From the NCBI RefSeq assembly GCF_029931775.1, contig NC_079320.1, positions 54,577,521 to 54,641,520 of the forward strand: a stretch of 64,000 nt of DNA, given 5' to 3'. The position numbers and the translations under genes are program-made. The DNA comes from Euleptes europaea. Its lineage: Eukaryota; Chordata; Lepidosauria; Squamata; Sphaerodactylidae. This document shows positions 10,602 to 20,719 of this stretch, one piece after another; the first letter of the stretch is position 1; every line of letters begins with the position of its first letter. The notes under the pieces are model-generated. The model saw only the letters and a list, made by a program, of their open reading frames with translations, had not been told where the DNA came from and did not search any database.

Positions 10602-13172
10602 TCAAGTTGGTTCGAATTCTTCTGCCATTCTGGCGAGGTAGGAGAATCTCAGCGGGGGCACACCTCTGTTCGTGCGTTCAGATCTCCTCATCACAGGCTC
10701 CGTGTTCTCCTCTTGTTCACCAAGCACCTCTGGTTCGGAAGCCCCCTCTGGATGGAGACCTGTGGCCTCTTCCCCTTCTGCGCTCACCACAGGCTTCTCA
10801 GTCTCCTCTGCTTCTTCTTCTTTGGGGCAGGTGCCACCAGGGTATTTGAGTTCGCCGCTCACTTCAACCTTTGCCCCCTCTGAAGCTGGTTGGGCTCGAC
10901 TCTCGTCAAAGTAGACTGTTTTACTAACAGAAATTCTCTTAGTGGTCGGGTCTATTATTCTGTAGCCCTTGTTTTCAGCTGAATAGCCAACAAAAATTCC
11001 CTCATGAGTGGTGTTATCTAGTTTACTGTATTTCTCTCTTGGAATATAGGCATAGGCCTTGCTTCCAAAAACACGTAAATGCTGTATGGAGGGTTTGTGT
11101 CCGTGCCATAACTCGTAAGGAGTTCTCCCTGTTGCCCTTGCATGTAATCTATTTTTGGTGTATGCAGCTGCCATGATAGCCTCCCCCCAGTAGCTGTGTG
11201 GGAGACGTGAGTCTCTGAGCATGTACCTTACCATCTCAACTAGTGCCCGGTTGCACCTCTCTGCAGCACTGTTCTGAGATGAATTATATGGTGCTGTCAT
11301 CTGATGCTGAATGCCTTCATCCTTCAGGAACTGTCGTATTGTCTTAGAGATGTATTCTCCATCTGAACCCGAGCGAAGAACTTGTAATTTCCGTCCAAAC
11401 TTTTTCTGCACCATGGCTGCATACTCTCTCAGTTTCTCAAAGACCTGTGATTTCTCAGAAAGCAAATACACAACAATATAATGTGAATAATCATCCATCA
11501 GGGTGAGAAAACCTTTGAAATTACCCAGTGTTGGTGGCAGATCATTACATAGTTCGCAATGAATGAGTTGAAGCGGGGCTGTGGTCTTCCTTTCACCATC
11601 CTTTGGAACAGGCCTGTTCACTGCTTTGGACCTGATGCAACAAACACAGTTAGTTTCAGAATCACAGTCTGTAAAAACAAAATCTTGGGTTAGATTTCCC
11701 TTTGCCATTTCCTTGATCGTTTGAAGATCGGCATGGCCAAAACGCCTATGCCACAAGGTTGAACACTCTGTCTTCCCACAGCATTTTTCCGAATTAACTT
11801 CATCTTGGTGAATATCGTCGTACACTTCATGCGATTGATCCTCTTGGCTTTTGTCTGAAAATGCATCTTCTTCCTCTTGAACAATTGGCAACCCATTGCG
11901 TTGTTCAGTAATCATACAAGGTTTCCCACCCAATGAAATTGTACACCTGGTTCCCTTTCCATGAAATTCATAACCTTCTTTAGCAAGCTTACTCCAAGAA
12001 ATTACATTACGTGAAAAATCAGGTATATATAAAACATCTTTCAGTGGAAATTCACATATCTCACCATCTCGCAGCTGACAAGCCAAAAAAATATCCCCTC
12101 TTTGCCATGCAATGACCTTTTCTCCATTGCCTGTAATGACCTCTTGCGGGAAAACATATTCTAGTGTGGTAAAGAGACCTCTTCGGTTACAAATGTTCAC
12201 AGTTGAACCAGAATCAAGGATAAAATGAGGGGTCTGAGACTGCGCTTCCCAAATCGAGTAGTTAAAATGTCTGGCCCTTCCATCATATTTTCGTTCATAA
12301 AAGTCCTTGCGGTGGCCCTCTGACCCTGAATCACGTTTGTTGGGACAGTCGGACACCTTGTGGCCTTTCTCGGAACAGCCAAAACAAACAATAGTTGAAA
12401 TTCTTGATCCCATCTGAGGGGAGGGGCTCCTTGCTCTCGCGCCAAAACGGCTCCTTTCAAACTGACCGTTTCCCGCTCTGCTCAGCCCCTCCCTTCGTCC
12501 CTCGTGACTCAAGTCTTTGTTCCGCAGTTTGGGGGAAGGGGGCCTTTGTGCAACATGGTGGTCCCTCACTGTAAGTTTGTAAGCAACTTCTTCGGACAAA
12601 GACTGGTCGTTCCACATTTCTTTTCTCACAATTTCCATAGTAACTTCATGACATGCCTCCTTAAAAGTCAAATCAGGCTTGCGTTCTAGTTGCCCAACAA
12701 GTGGAATGCACCATTCTGGCAAGCTTATAAACAAGGTACATAATCTCTCTGTTTCAGTAATAGGCATGCCTGCTAATTCTATTTGCGCAAGAAGCTCCTT
12801 CAATTGGTAAATATGCTCTCTAATATTCTGTCCATCTCTGTACTTTAAAGAGCTCAATTTTCTTCTCATGGCTAGGAAGTAGGGCCAACCCTTCTTGGTA
12901 AACATCCCATCAATGATAGTCATCATTTCTTTAGCTGTCTGTGCATTACGCAATTCACAAAGAATGGAGTCGGTAATGTTCGTCAGAATAAGGTCTTGCG
13001 CTTTTCCATCCCCCCTCAGCCAATCGTTGCTAGGGTTATTGGGTGGATCTTCGCTGAGATATTTACTTAAACTCTCAGATTTCATGGCAACTTCTATCCT
13101 TTTTTTCCACGAATTATAATTCTCATCACTCAAAAGTTCAATTCTGTGGCGGTCATCTTTCTGCCGAGCCAT
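10602..13172 (-). CDS. copia-type Gag-protease-integrase polyprotein (fossil/virus-like element)
   Basis: An uninterrupted minus-strand frame of 856 residues, taken from the methionine of MARQKDD at 13172; the frame is open a little further upstream, but that part is low in complexity. In order: a copia gag domain (about 1-230), a CCHC knuckle CFGCSEKGHKVSDC, an aspartic protease signature LDSGST, a pre-integrase block LWHRRFGH with a downstream CVCC pair, an integrase core with DDYSHY, SDGEY and the NSAAERCNR region, and an acidic tail ending near RRSERTNRGVPP, which in copia elements lies just ahead of the RT. It is a transposon protein, not a host gene. Read as a fossil despite its fresh look. 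Confidence 0.92.
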   Translation of the reverse strand: MARQKDDRHRIELLSDENYNSWKKRIEVAMKSESLSKYLSEDPPNNPSNDWLRGDGKAQDLILTNITDSILCELRNAQTAKEMMTIIDGMFTKKGWPYFLAMRRKLSSLKYRDGQNIREHIYQLKELLAQIELAGMPITETERLCTLFISLPEWCIPLVGQLERKPDLTFKEACHEVTMEIVRKEMWNDQSLSEEVAYKLTVRDHHVAQRPPSPKLRNKDLSHEGRREGLSRAGNGQFERSRFGARARSPSPQMGSRISTIVCFGCSEKGHKVSDCPNKRDSGSEGHRKDFYERKYDGRARHFNYSIWEAQSQTPHFILDSGSTVNICNRRGLFTTLEYVFPQEVITGNGEKVIAWQRGDIFLACQLRDGEICEFPLKDVLYIPDFSRNVISWSKLAKEGYEFHGKGTRCTISLGGKPCMITEQRNGLPIVQEEEDAFSDKSQEDQSHEVYDDIHQDEVNSEKCCGKTECSTLWHRRFGHADLQTIKEMAKGNLTQDFVFTDCDSETNCVCCIRSKAVNRPVPKDGERKTTAPLQLIHCELCNDLPPTLGNFKGFLTLMDDYSHYIVVYLLSEKSQVFEKLREYAAMVQKKFGRKLQVLRSGSDGEYISKTIRQFLKDEGIQHQMTAPYNSSQNSAAERCNRALVEMVRYMLRDSRLPHSYWGEAIMAAAYTKNRLHARATGRTPYELWHGHKPSIQHLRVFGSKAYAYIPREKYSKLDNTTHEGIFVGYSAENKGYRIIDPTTKRISVSKTVYFDESRAQPASEGAKVEVSGELKYPGGTCPKEEEAEETEKPVVSAEGEEATGLHPEGASEPEVLGEQEENTEPVMRRSERTNRGVPPLRFSYLARMAEEFEPT

Positions 13173-13465
13173 CGTAGCAGGCTGCAGTAAACACGCACAC
13201 ACACACAAAAAAAAAATCAATTCGAGCACCTCCTCCCCTCGGGGCCTTTTGAGCTCACCTTCCTTTTTCTTCAAAGAGACGCTCTCCTTCCTGCGGCTGT
13301 AGGGAAACGATTGGATTCCACCAGTCTTTCGTTGAGACGGCCGGAACGCGAATCTGTAACCCTTCGTAGTCAGGAAGATCTCTCAGCAGCAAATCTCTTT
13401 TGGAAAGGTGGCTGTTCAGGATCGGTCACCCAGTTCTCTTTGGGAATTCTGGGCTTTCAAAAATT

Positions 13466-13479
13466 CTGGGCCCATAACC
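13466..13479 (-). other. copia primer-binding site, initiator tRNA-Met half type
   Basis: The 14 bases next to the 5' LTR read CTGGGCCCATAACC on the plus strand, identical to the anticodon-stem region of initiator tRNA-Met up to its CAU anticodon loop. This is the primer site used by copia elements, which are primed by a 5' half of tRNA-iMet rather than by an intact tRNA 3' end. Confidence 0.85.
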
Positions 13480-13982
13480 TGTTGGAATATCTGGCGTGAA
13501 GATATTCCTGCATTTAGCAGAATGCCTTAAGCTTAGCGGCAGCAGAAGCTACACGTGCGTGTATGTGTGAAAACAAAGGAGCAGTCGTTTGCTCTAATCA
13601 AACTAAAGTACATTTATTGGTTGAAATACACTTCGGACAGGAAAGGACAAACGAGGGTTCTGTATCCTAATCTATCTTGCTATTTCTCTAGGTGTAAAGG
13701 GGCATCTGCCTTCCACTCCATCTTGGGGTGGGAAGGCCTGGGCGCAGAGAGCGCCCGGCTCCTAGGTCTTGCTTCGATGATGGGCCAAAAGGGAAGAGAG
13801 AGGGAAGAGGATATTGTCCCTGACAATATAGCTCTAAACATCAAAGGGCAGGAAATGAGGGTGAGGTGTGACTACAGATACCTCCTGAGTCCTTTCTATC
13901 TATCTGACTCTCTGTGGTCAAACCCCCCCCCCTCTTAATGTGTAGGCAAGTGACACCGTTAGGAAGGGCAGATTTTCCAACA
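13480..13982 (-). repeat. copia 5' LTR
   Basis: 503 bp, the partner of the LTR at 10068-10571. It adjoins the primer-binding site on one side and the target duplication on the other. Confidence 0.93.
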
Positions 13983-14135
13983 CTTGTGAGGTAGGCAAGG
14001 CTGAGAGAGTTCGGAAAGAACTGCGACTAGCCCAAGGTCACCCAGCTGGCCTCATGTAGAAGAGTGGGAAATCAAACCCTGTTCTCCAGGTTAGAGTCCA
14101 CCGCTCTCAACCAATACACCATGCTGGCTCTAATT
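13983..14135 (-). mobile_element. SINE family A, right piece after copia insertion
   Basis: CTTGTGAGGTAGGCAAGGCTGAG to CAATACACCATGCTGGCTC continues the family A body and its tRNA-like head from 10067. The piece begins with the 5-bp target duplication. Confidence 0.88.
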
Positions 14136-14540
14136 TTAACTCGAGTGGGGTCTTTTGCTTTCCGCTTCCCCCTTGAAACCTTACAGTCCACCTCCTAAAG
14201 ATTATGTTATAAATCTCTTTTGCTTGGAGCTGGTCAGGAAACCGCTCCTTTCTGCAAAGAGCCGTGGCTCCCTTCCCCAGCACGGGGGTGGCCGGTTTGC
14301 CTGGCTGCCTTTCCCTTCTGCTGCGTGACTCGCGCCGAGCTGATCCTTCGCGTGAGGCAAAGCTAATCTGAAGCAGCCAGCCCAGGCCAACCGTTCCCTT
14401 TCCCCACAGGGCCATCAGCCCCGTTATATACACTTCTATAACGAGGGAGGCATCCACGTTCTGCAGAGCGCCTGGCGTCATGCGCTCAGCAACAGTCAGC
14501 CAGCGCGCTGCCTGTTTCTGATTGACCAACAGTGCATGCC
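14136..14540. other. GC-rich gene-free stretch
   Basis: GC-rich with several CpGs and a CTTTTGCTT...CTCGCGCC composition, but no splice-flanked coding frame and no recognised RNA. A decayed CpG island or old repeat are both possible. Confidence 0.35.
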
Positions 14541-14612
14541 TAAGGAAAGTTACTCCAGTCTAAGCCCGTTCATTTCAATGGGCTTAGACTGGAGTAACTC
14601 TCCTTAGGAATG
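14541..14612. repeat. short palindromic repeat
   Basis: TTACTCCAGTCTAAGCCC and its reverse complement surround a 12-base centre (GTTCATTTCAAT). Fragments of the same family (AAGCCCATTGAAATCAATGG type) occur elsewhere in the window, e.g. near 40055. Confidence 0.85.
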
Positions 14613-14626
14613 CAATGTAAATAGGC

Positions 14627-14753
14627 GCTTTCACACATGCTGAATAATGCACTTTAACGATCATTTGCAAGTGGATTTTGCCCTTTCACACAGTAAAGTC
14701 CAGCTTCAAAGTGGATTGAAAGTGCATTCTTTGGCATGTGTGAAAGTGCAAAA
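14627..14753. repeat. palindromic MITE, copy 1
   Basis: Terminal inverted repeats GCGCTTTCACACATGCTGAA and GGCATGTGTGAAAGTGC enclose a body with repeated GCACTTT/AAAGTGC blocks. A common squamate hairpin MITE, probably mobilised by a hAT-type transposase. Confidence 0.8.
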
Positions 14754-14865
14754 GGACCAGCTGCCATGTTTGGGGGTTTCTTGCCGCCCGAGTTGGTCTT
14801 GGCAAGTGCAGTGTGGCAGACGCATTCCCTTCCTCCGAAAGTCAATCCAGTGGGATCAGGGAACA

Positions 14866-14956
14866 CTGGGCACTTTCATACATGCCGAATAATGCACTTT
14901 CGGAGGGCATTGAAAGTGGATCGAAAGTGCATTATTCAGCATGTGTGAAAGTGCCC
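14866..14956. repeat. palindromic MITE, copy 2 (shorter)
   Basis: GGGCACTTTCATACATGCCG pairs with CAGCATGTGTGAAAGTGCCC; same family as 14627-14753 with a shortened middle. Confidence 0.82.
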
Positions 14957-15491
14957 ACTCTTCTTGGGGCTCCAAAGCCTGAGGTTGGTCAAATCGTTTT
15001 TGCGGTTTCCTGACAAAGGCGAGGGGCGTTTGGAAGAGAAAGCGGGGGGAAGGGGCAGGGACTGGGAACGGCTCTTTTCGATCGGGGAGGGGGGGTGAAC
15101 CTCGTTCGCCGCCCTGACATTTACAAGCAGCGCTGGGTTTTCTGTCCTGAATGGGGCGAGGTGCTCTGCTAGTCTCATTAAGGCCAGTCCTCGAGTCTCA
15201 CTTGTCTCTTTTGACTATGCAACCGGGTGTTTGAGCGGCGGCCGCGCTCAGAAGAGCGCTGAGTTTCAGTACACCACCACCATCACCACCACCCCCGCCG
15301 CTTTCTCCCGGCGTGGCCCTTCCAGCCAATGGCTCTCTCCCATTCACGACCGGCTGCAGAGTCTGGTCAATTTCCACCGCTGTTTTAACCGCCTTCACTG
15401 ATGGAGCTGAAATTGACGCATTTCACCAGGGTCGGCCGTGCTCTTCCCCCCTGCTAGGAATCCTTGCAGCCAAAGAGGAATTCGATACACC
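14957..15491. other. GC-rich gene-free stretch
   Basis: Contains a CACCACCAC-rich short repeat near 15270-15297 and several CpGs. No coding exon or RNA recognised. It ends in the 8-bp target duplication of the next element (15484-15491). Confidence 0.4.
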
Positions 15492-15820
15492 TAGGGTCAG
15501 GGCTACCAGTGGGCGAACCAGGCGGCCGCCTAGGGCGCAGATCTCAGAGGGGCACCGTTTTAAAGCGATTAGTTTCTTTGGGGGGGGGGGGGGAATGCAA
15601 CTGACAATTTATATATAATTTTTTATTTTAAGGTAAGTACCACAACAGTGCTATGGAATACAATTCATTATCACGTCTTTATATGAAAAGTTTTGTGCTT
15701 TTATTTTATTTCCCCCCCCCCCTACAGGACATCTGTTTTTGCAAACTGCTTAGCAATGGGGGAGGGGGCAAATAGTAGTCAGCCTTGCCTAGGGCGCAAA
15801 AATGACTGGTACCGGCCCTG
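15492..15820. mobile_element. hAT-type MITE with 8-bp target duplication
   Basis: The ends TAGGGTCAGGGCTACCAGT and ACTGGTACCGGCCCTG are inverted repeats of the CAGGGCCGGTACCAGT type, with internal CCTAGGGCGCA blocks in both arms. GATACACC stands directly before (15484-15491) and after (15821-15828), a hallmark of hAT insertion. The interior has a G-run and a C-run. Confidence 0.88.
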
Positions 15821-15828
15821 GATACACC

Positions 15829-16892
15829 CCAAACCTCAGGTGCTACCTCGTTCCAAAACCCCATCCCGAATGCGTCCGGTCAGGTTTATTTCCCGTTGAA
15901 CGGATGGGGCATTAAGGCTGAAATCCGCAGAATACTTTCCGGGGAATGGCCCTGTTGAATAAAATGGGGCTTACTTCTGAATAGACCTTTTTTAGAAGTT
16001 CTGCCTTAGAATCTCTGGCAAGAGCCTTGTTGAGTGAACAGCGGTCCCTACAGATCTTTTTTTTTTTAATGTCACCCCCCCCCCCCAGTTTTGAGCCGGG
16101 GCCTCGTGCACGCGCCCTCTCCCCTGCAGTCTTGCACGGTTGTTGGGAGGGAGGGAGAGAGGGAGAGAGAGAAAAGGGTGAAGGGCTTCATTTGCCAGAC
16201 AACTATTCGCAAATGAAAAATCGGACTCATTCTGGTTTTCTAATGCTTAGAGATATTTAAGCCCTACTACTAAAACAATTGTTTCGACAGATCCTCTTGG
16301 AGACTAAAGAACAGAACATAAACTTTTTTTTTTTTAAAGGGGAAGCAGAATGTAATCAGAAGAGAAGGGGGTTGTGGGGACCAAGTCGATGTCCTGAAGC
16401 ATTTATTGCCAAGTCAGTATGCATCGAAGTTAAAGCGAGCACGAACATGCAATCATTATAAACCATTTTTTATTGCAGAAATGGACCAATCGTGGCTTGC
16501 TAGCCGGAAATCAACTGAGAGGAAGAGCAGTCCAATGGAGGCGGGATTTCTCGATAAAGTTGCTCCTCGTTTATCTTGGCCCGGTGGCCAAAGATGTCCT
16601 TAACTGCTCATTATTCCGGCTCATTCTCAGCTCCCCCAGCAAACCATCCTGTAACAAATCAACGGATTCCGTCCCATTGTCTTCCATGAAATGAAGGCAA
16701 GGCTTCCATTCTGGTCGCTTGGCACCAGAAGATTTTTATTCCGGAAAAAGGTCTTCAAAATTCATAGGCGTGTAGCGCAGACAGAAGAAACCGTCGCGCA
16801 GAATGGATCGCTCCTCCGTCCGCCTTTTCTTTGCGTCTGGACAATTTGGTTCCCTAAACATTAGAGGGATTTATTTCGCATGAAATCACATT
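15829..16892. other. gene-free stretch
   Basis: No exon recognised. Small homopolymer runs (T/C near 16055-16087) and one fragment of the GCTTACTTCTGAATAGAC short repeat near 15970. Confidence 0.4.
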
Positions 16893-17078
16893 GGTCATTT
16901 ATGCATGGAAGGTTTTGCCTTGGATTTGCCGTTCTATAGATGCACATTTTCCCCATCCATATTCTCAGAACTCTGCATGGGGGCTTATTGTTGAGTTTTA
17001 AGAATTCGGACGGGGCAAATGTGCATCTAGAGAGCAGCAAACCCAAGGCAAAACCTCCCATGCATAAATGGCCATTCT
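16893..17078. repeat. hairpin MITE (family X), uninterrupted copy
   Basis: GGTCATTTATGCATGGAAGG and CCTCCCATGCATAAATGGCC are inverted ends. The arms continue with TTTTGCCTTGG and GATGCACATTTTCCCC and their complements around a short centre, so the whole unit can fold back on itself. Confidence 0.87.
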
Positions 17079-18104
17079 GCCCCAAGATTGCTAGGTATAT
17101 TATTGCGGGGGAGGGAAGGGGGAGAGACCCGGTGTATTTTTAAAGGCTGCTTTAAAAAAAATACTCAGCAACCTGTCAATCGTTTTCCAGACTCCCCGTT
17201 AATGCTGTCCAGACCGTTGTCGTTCTGTGACCTCTCTCTTTTTCAGAGTGCCTTCCAACCTGTAATCGTTTGTTTGTTATGTCTCAGAGAACAATAATGG
17301 GAGTCAGAGGAGGGCAAAGTTTGGGGGGGGGTGTTTCCCAAAGGACATTGCAATGGAAAGTTGTTGTTTTTTTTAAAAGCATGTCTTCCCCGCTAAGTGC
17401 AACCAAACAAATGCTTTGAAAGTCAAAAGAAGGAGCAAAATCTTCTTTCATCTGCTGATTATAGATCACCTTTCGATTTTGTTTTTTTTGGTTTGCGGAA
17501 AGCCACTTAAGCACACAAACGACGAGACGACGTCGATCCCGATCCACAAACCAATTCAGCCATACACCCGGTTCAATTTACATCTCGATTCCAACCATAT
17601 CTCAGACGAGGGTGTGGTTACTTTGGAAGTAGGTTTCACCGAGTTCTGTATGGTTTATAGGGATCGGGGCCGCGGGCCTGAGAAGGAAAAAGTCTCTGCT
17701 TGCTCGCCTGCCAAATCCAGGATTCACCCCAGGAGAAGAAAAAGTCGGGATCTTGTACATTAACAGAGCAAAGTTATTCTAAACCCACTGGCGTTGTTCG
17801 ATTTAGAAGGGGGTGATTCTGTTTGAGACTGGGCTGTCTGGCACCTTAAGAGACCTGTGCACTCATTTCTGCTTATTTCCCCAAGCTACATCCCCTGAAC
17901 CTGCAAGACACATGTTAATTACGGATTTTGCATTTTCGAGTCTTTGCTGTCCTGAGCCTGTTTGAATCCATTGAAAGGCGTGAAAGGTGGGGTACACTTC
18001 CTCTAAATAAGTAAATAAGCAAGTCAACCAATCAATCAATGTCCTGTGTTTTAAAAGCCAAAATACATTTTAAAGGGGGAAAAATCGGTATCAGAGGAGC
18101 ATGC
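17079..18104. other. gene-free stretch
   Basis: No coding exon or repeat recognised with confidence. Moderately rich in CpG at 17500-17700. Confidence 0.4.
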
Positions 18105-18265
18105 CCGTTATAGTAGGTGCTGTGAAACACAGGTAGGATCAATGCTGCTGCAGTCGCCTTGTTTGTGGGTTTCCTAGAGGCACCTGGTTGGCCACTGTGT
18201 GAAAAGCCTGCTGGGTTTGATGGGCCTTGGTCTGATCCAGCATGGCTTTTCTTACGTTCTTTTAA
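18105..18265 (+). mobile_element. CR1-type LINE 3' end fragment
   Basis: The GGTTGGCCACTGTGTGAAAA ... GGGCCTTGGTCTGATCCAGC ... GGCTTTTCTTACGTTCTT series is the 3' UTR end of a common reptile CR1-type LINE. Minus-strand relatives lie at 21060 and 41079. Confidence 0.72.
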
Positions 18266-18386
18266 AAAAATCTGAAAATCACCAGACCCTTTGCTTAGAC
18301 TAGGAGCTTGGGCATGAAACTATGTGTTCTACTTATAGTCTAGAATGATTTTTGACATCCAGGTCCTCATAGGATTTCAGAGCAGC

Positions 18387-18449
18387 TAAAAATGTAGGGG
18401 TTGGACTAGATGACCCTGGTGGTCCCTTCCAACTCTATGATTCTATGAA
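18387..18449 (+). mobile_element. CR1 LINE 3' terminus
   Basis: GGTTGGACTAGATGACCCTG, then CCTTCCAACTCTATGATTCT, ending with the ATTCTATGA octamer typical of CR1 tails. Confidence 0.85.
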
Positions 18450-18793
18450 AAGGCTACCTTTCAACATGCACCTGAGATCACGTAAGCTCAGAAGCACTGC
18501 CATGCTAGAATTCTAAACCAGAGTAAACTCTGTTTTGACGACTTGCAAAGGAAACGGTAAAGAATCTGAAAGGGGACGAAGAGTATCCATCCAGAAAGGC
18601 ATCCCAGTCTACCACAACCTTCTAAAACGGAGGTAACATTTGAAGCTGGATGCGCTGCCGATCCTCTGCACGCTTGCCCAGAACCCTCTCCTACACGTCA
18701 GTTCCCATCGGATCTCGCCCTTAAGTGCGATCCAGCCAAAATGAACACCCCCTGATTTCAGCTGGAGAGAGGCGCCACCACGTTTCTAGACTT
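18450..18793. other. gene-free stretch
   Basis: No exon or repeat recognised. Confidence 0.4.
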
Positions 18794-19282
18794 AGGCCAT
18801 TTATGCACGGGAGGTTTTGCCTTGGATTTGCCGCTCTCTCAGTGCCAAATTTATGTATAAGCTAAACAAGCTATAGCTTAGGGCTCCACTCTCTTTGGGC
18901 CCCCCAAAAAAATTAAAGGGAAAAAAAACTGGATGTACATTTCCAAAATATAAGATAAAATACATATGTTGTTATGTGCAAATAGCTTTAGATACCTATT
19001 AAGTCCATAAATTACCATATAGCATATAGTCAACACAAAAAACAGTGACAATTTGTTGTTGAAAAGGACAGCTGGACATATAAAGGGCCCCATTACCTTC
19101 AATAGCTTAGGGCCTCATCAAACCTAAATCCGGCCCTGCTCTAGATGCACATTTTCCCCATCCGAATTCTCAAAACTCAACAATAAGCCCCTGTGCAGAG
19201 TTTTGGGAATTCTGATGGGGAAAATGTGCATCTAGGGAGTGGCAAATCCAAGGCAAAACCTCCTGTGCATAAATGGCCCACT
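18794..19282. repeat. hairpin MITE (family X) interrupted by another MITE
   Basis: Left arm AGGCCATTTATGCACGGGAG...GCTCTCT stops at about 18839 and the rest resumes at about 19139 with CTCTAGATGCACATTTTCCC, ending at AAATGGCCCACTG. With the insert removed it matches the copy at 16893-17078, so the inner element is the younger one. Confidence 0.83.
18840..19138. mobile_element. hAT-like MITE nested in family X MITE
   Basis: The ends CAGTGCCAAATTTA and TAAATCCGGCCCTG are inverted repeats of the CAGGGCCGGATTTA type. Inside, AGCTATAGCTTAGGG and AGCTTAGGGCCTCAT echo each other in opposite arms. The target duplication is hard to define because the site is a CT-rich run. Confidence 0.78.
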
Positions 19283-20109
19283 GCTATCCCGGTGGCATTT
19301 GTCTGTCTGGAAGGTCCCAGAAGACCCTGCCCTGCTGGAATTAAGAGTTGCGGCTTCCCTTCTCCGTTCCCTGCCTGGCCGGGAAGCCTATCAATTGGTG
19401 CACCTCTAGGCCTGGATCCAGACACAGAAGGAACGCCCTTTCCCAGAGAAGTTCTGTTTCCTGTAGCCTTGGCCTCCGTTTTTGAAATGCAGCGATCATC
19501 CACCTTCAGTCAGAGCTGAATGTCAATATTCTGACGAATACTGGGACTGGATCCTGGAAAAGATCCGGAGGGATTTTGAAAATCCCAAGTTGCAGACCTC
19601 AAGCAAACTCCTTTAGAAATGTTTCTCTCCCCCACCCCCCACCCGTCCCTCGAAGGAGCTTAGTGAGATGTTCATCTTTCTCCTCCCTAATGGCATCTCC
19701 AGAAAGGGAATATGGCTGTAGTAAAATGGAATGGCGGGTGCTTTATGAAGGAAAACCTGCTTGAAGCCTATCCCAGCGATTCTCCACCTTTCCTTATGTC
19801 ACACCAACTCTGTCAAAATGCTGGAGTCCCACAGCAGGAGAAACAAAAAGTGCACTTTTCCCCAAGAAGGACATTTATATGTTTACACAAACAAAAATAG
19901 CAATTCTATTTATATTTCAAAATTATAATAATTCTGTTGAGTATAAATCTTCCTATAAAACACGCAAACAATAAATTTGCAAATTATAGTAGTAGTATTA
20001 AAATTATGGAAAGCCAATTCTTAGTAACCATTATGAAATCCCTTTGTTCCACCAGTGGTACATGTACCACCGGCAGAGAAATGCTAGACAATTCCACTGT
20101 TTTTTGTAT
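19283..20109. other. gene-free stretch
   Basis: GC-rich first half (to about 19450), AT-rich second half. No exon, RNA gene or repeat recognised. Confidence 0.4.
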
Positions 20110-20330
20110 GCATTATGTTTGTTACCAAATGCTTTTTTGTTTTGTAATTGTTCTTCCACTGTTTATAACATATTATGCCTGATCCTTTTTTTGGCATTGT
20201 TCCTAATTGTGATCCTAGTCCTATTGTATTGTTTGATGGATATCTCATGCTGTTTGACTGCATCGTTTAACCCTGTGTCTTCTGCCTCGAGTCTCAGCAA
20301 GAAAGCCAAATTATGAATTATAATTTACAA
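20110..20330 (+). mobile_element. L2-type LINE 3' UTR tail
   Basis: TGTATTGTTTGATGGATATC-type text ends in GCCTCGAGTCTCAGCAAGAA AGCC, close to the CCGCCTTGAGTCTCAGC...AAGGCGG tail of L2-like LINEs. Confidence 0.6.
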
Positions 20331-20405
20331 CAGCCCCGTGAAGTAAATTAGGCTGGGATAAATTTATTCTCACAACAACCCTGTGTAGTAAATTAGGATG
20401 GGATA
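20331..20405. repeat. MIR-like fragment split by a SINE
   Basis: CAACAACCCTGTGTAGTAAATTAGG occurs just before the SINE insertion and again, nearly the same, right after it (20724-20750), followed by GGTCACCTAGTG. A duplicated target or a tandem pair of an older MIR-like unit. Confidence 0.5.
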
Positions 20406-20719
20406 AGAGCCAGTGTGGTGTAGTGATTAGGAGCAGTGGTTTGGACTGGCGGACTCTAATCTGGAGAACCGGGTTTTATTCCCCACTCCTCCACATGAGT
20501 GGTAGACTCTAATCTGGTGAACTGGTAGGTTTCTCCACTCCTCCACATGAAGCCAGCTGGGTGACCTTGCGCTAGACACAGCTCTCTTAGAGCTCTCTCA
20601 GACCCACCTACCTCATAAGGTGTCTGTTGTGGGGAGGGGAAGGGAAGGGGATTATAAGCAGGTTTGATTCTTCCTTAAGTAGTGAGAAAGTTGGCATATA
20701 AAAACCAACTCTTCTTCCT
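20406..20719 (+). mobile_element. tRNA-derived SINE, family A
   Basis: A-box GTGTAGTGATTAGGAGCAGT and B-box GGGTTTTATTCCC lie at the head, the GGGTGACCTTGCGCTAGACA body follows, and the tail is TATAAAAACCAACTCTTCTT. About 310 bp, nearly full length. Confidence 0.88.

Larger units (their letters stand above)
10068..13982 (-). mobile_element. Ty1/copia LTR retroelement, young, gag-protease-integrase type
   Basis: A 3.9-kb element is bounded by two LTRs (10068-10571 and 13480-13982) starting TGTTGGAATATC and ending TTCCAACA. The exact 5-bp target duplication CTTGT flanks it (10063-10067 and 13983-13987), and the two halves of the target SINE join cleanly without it. The LTRs look identical except for the length of one C-run, so insertion was recent. 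The minus-strand ORF carries gag, protease and integrase parts in copia order. I do not recognise a reverse transcriptase/RNase H part, so the copy looks incomplete (about one large break) and probably depended on partner elements. Confidence 0.93.

Noticed and set aside
10602-13172. Single-exon host gene of 856 residues
   Set aside because: Copia gag, protease and integrase motifs in order, between two LTRs with a target duplication; it is a transposon frame.
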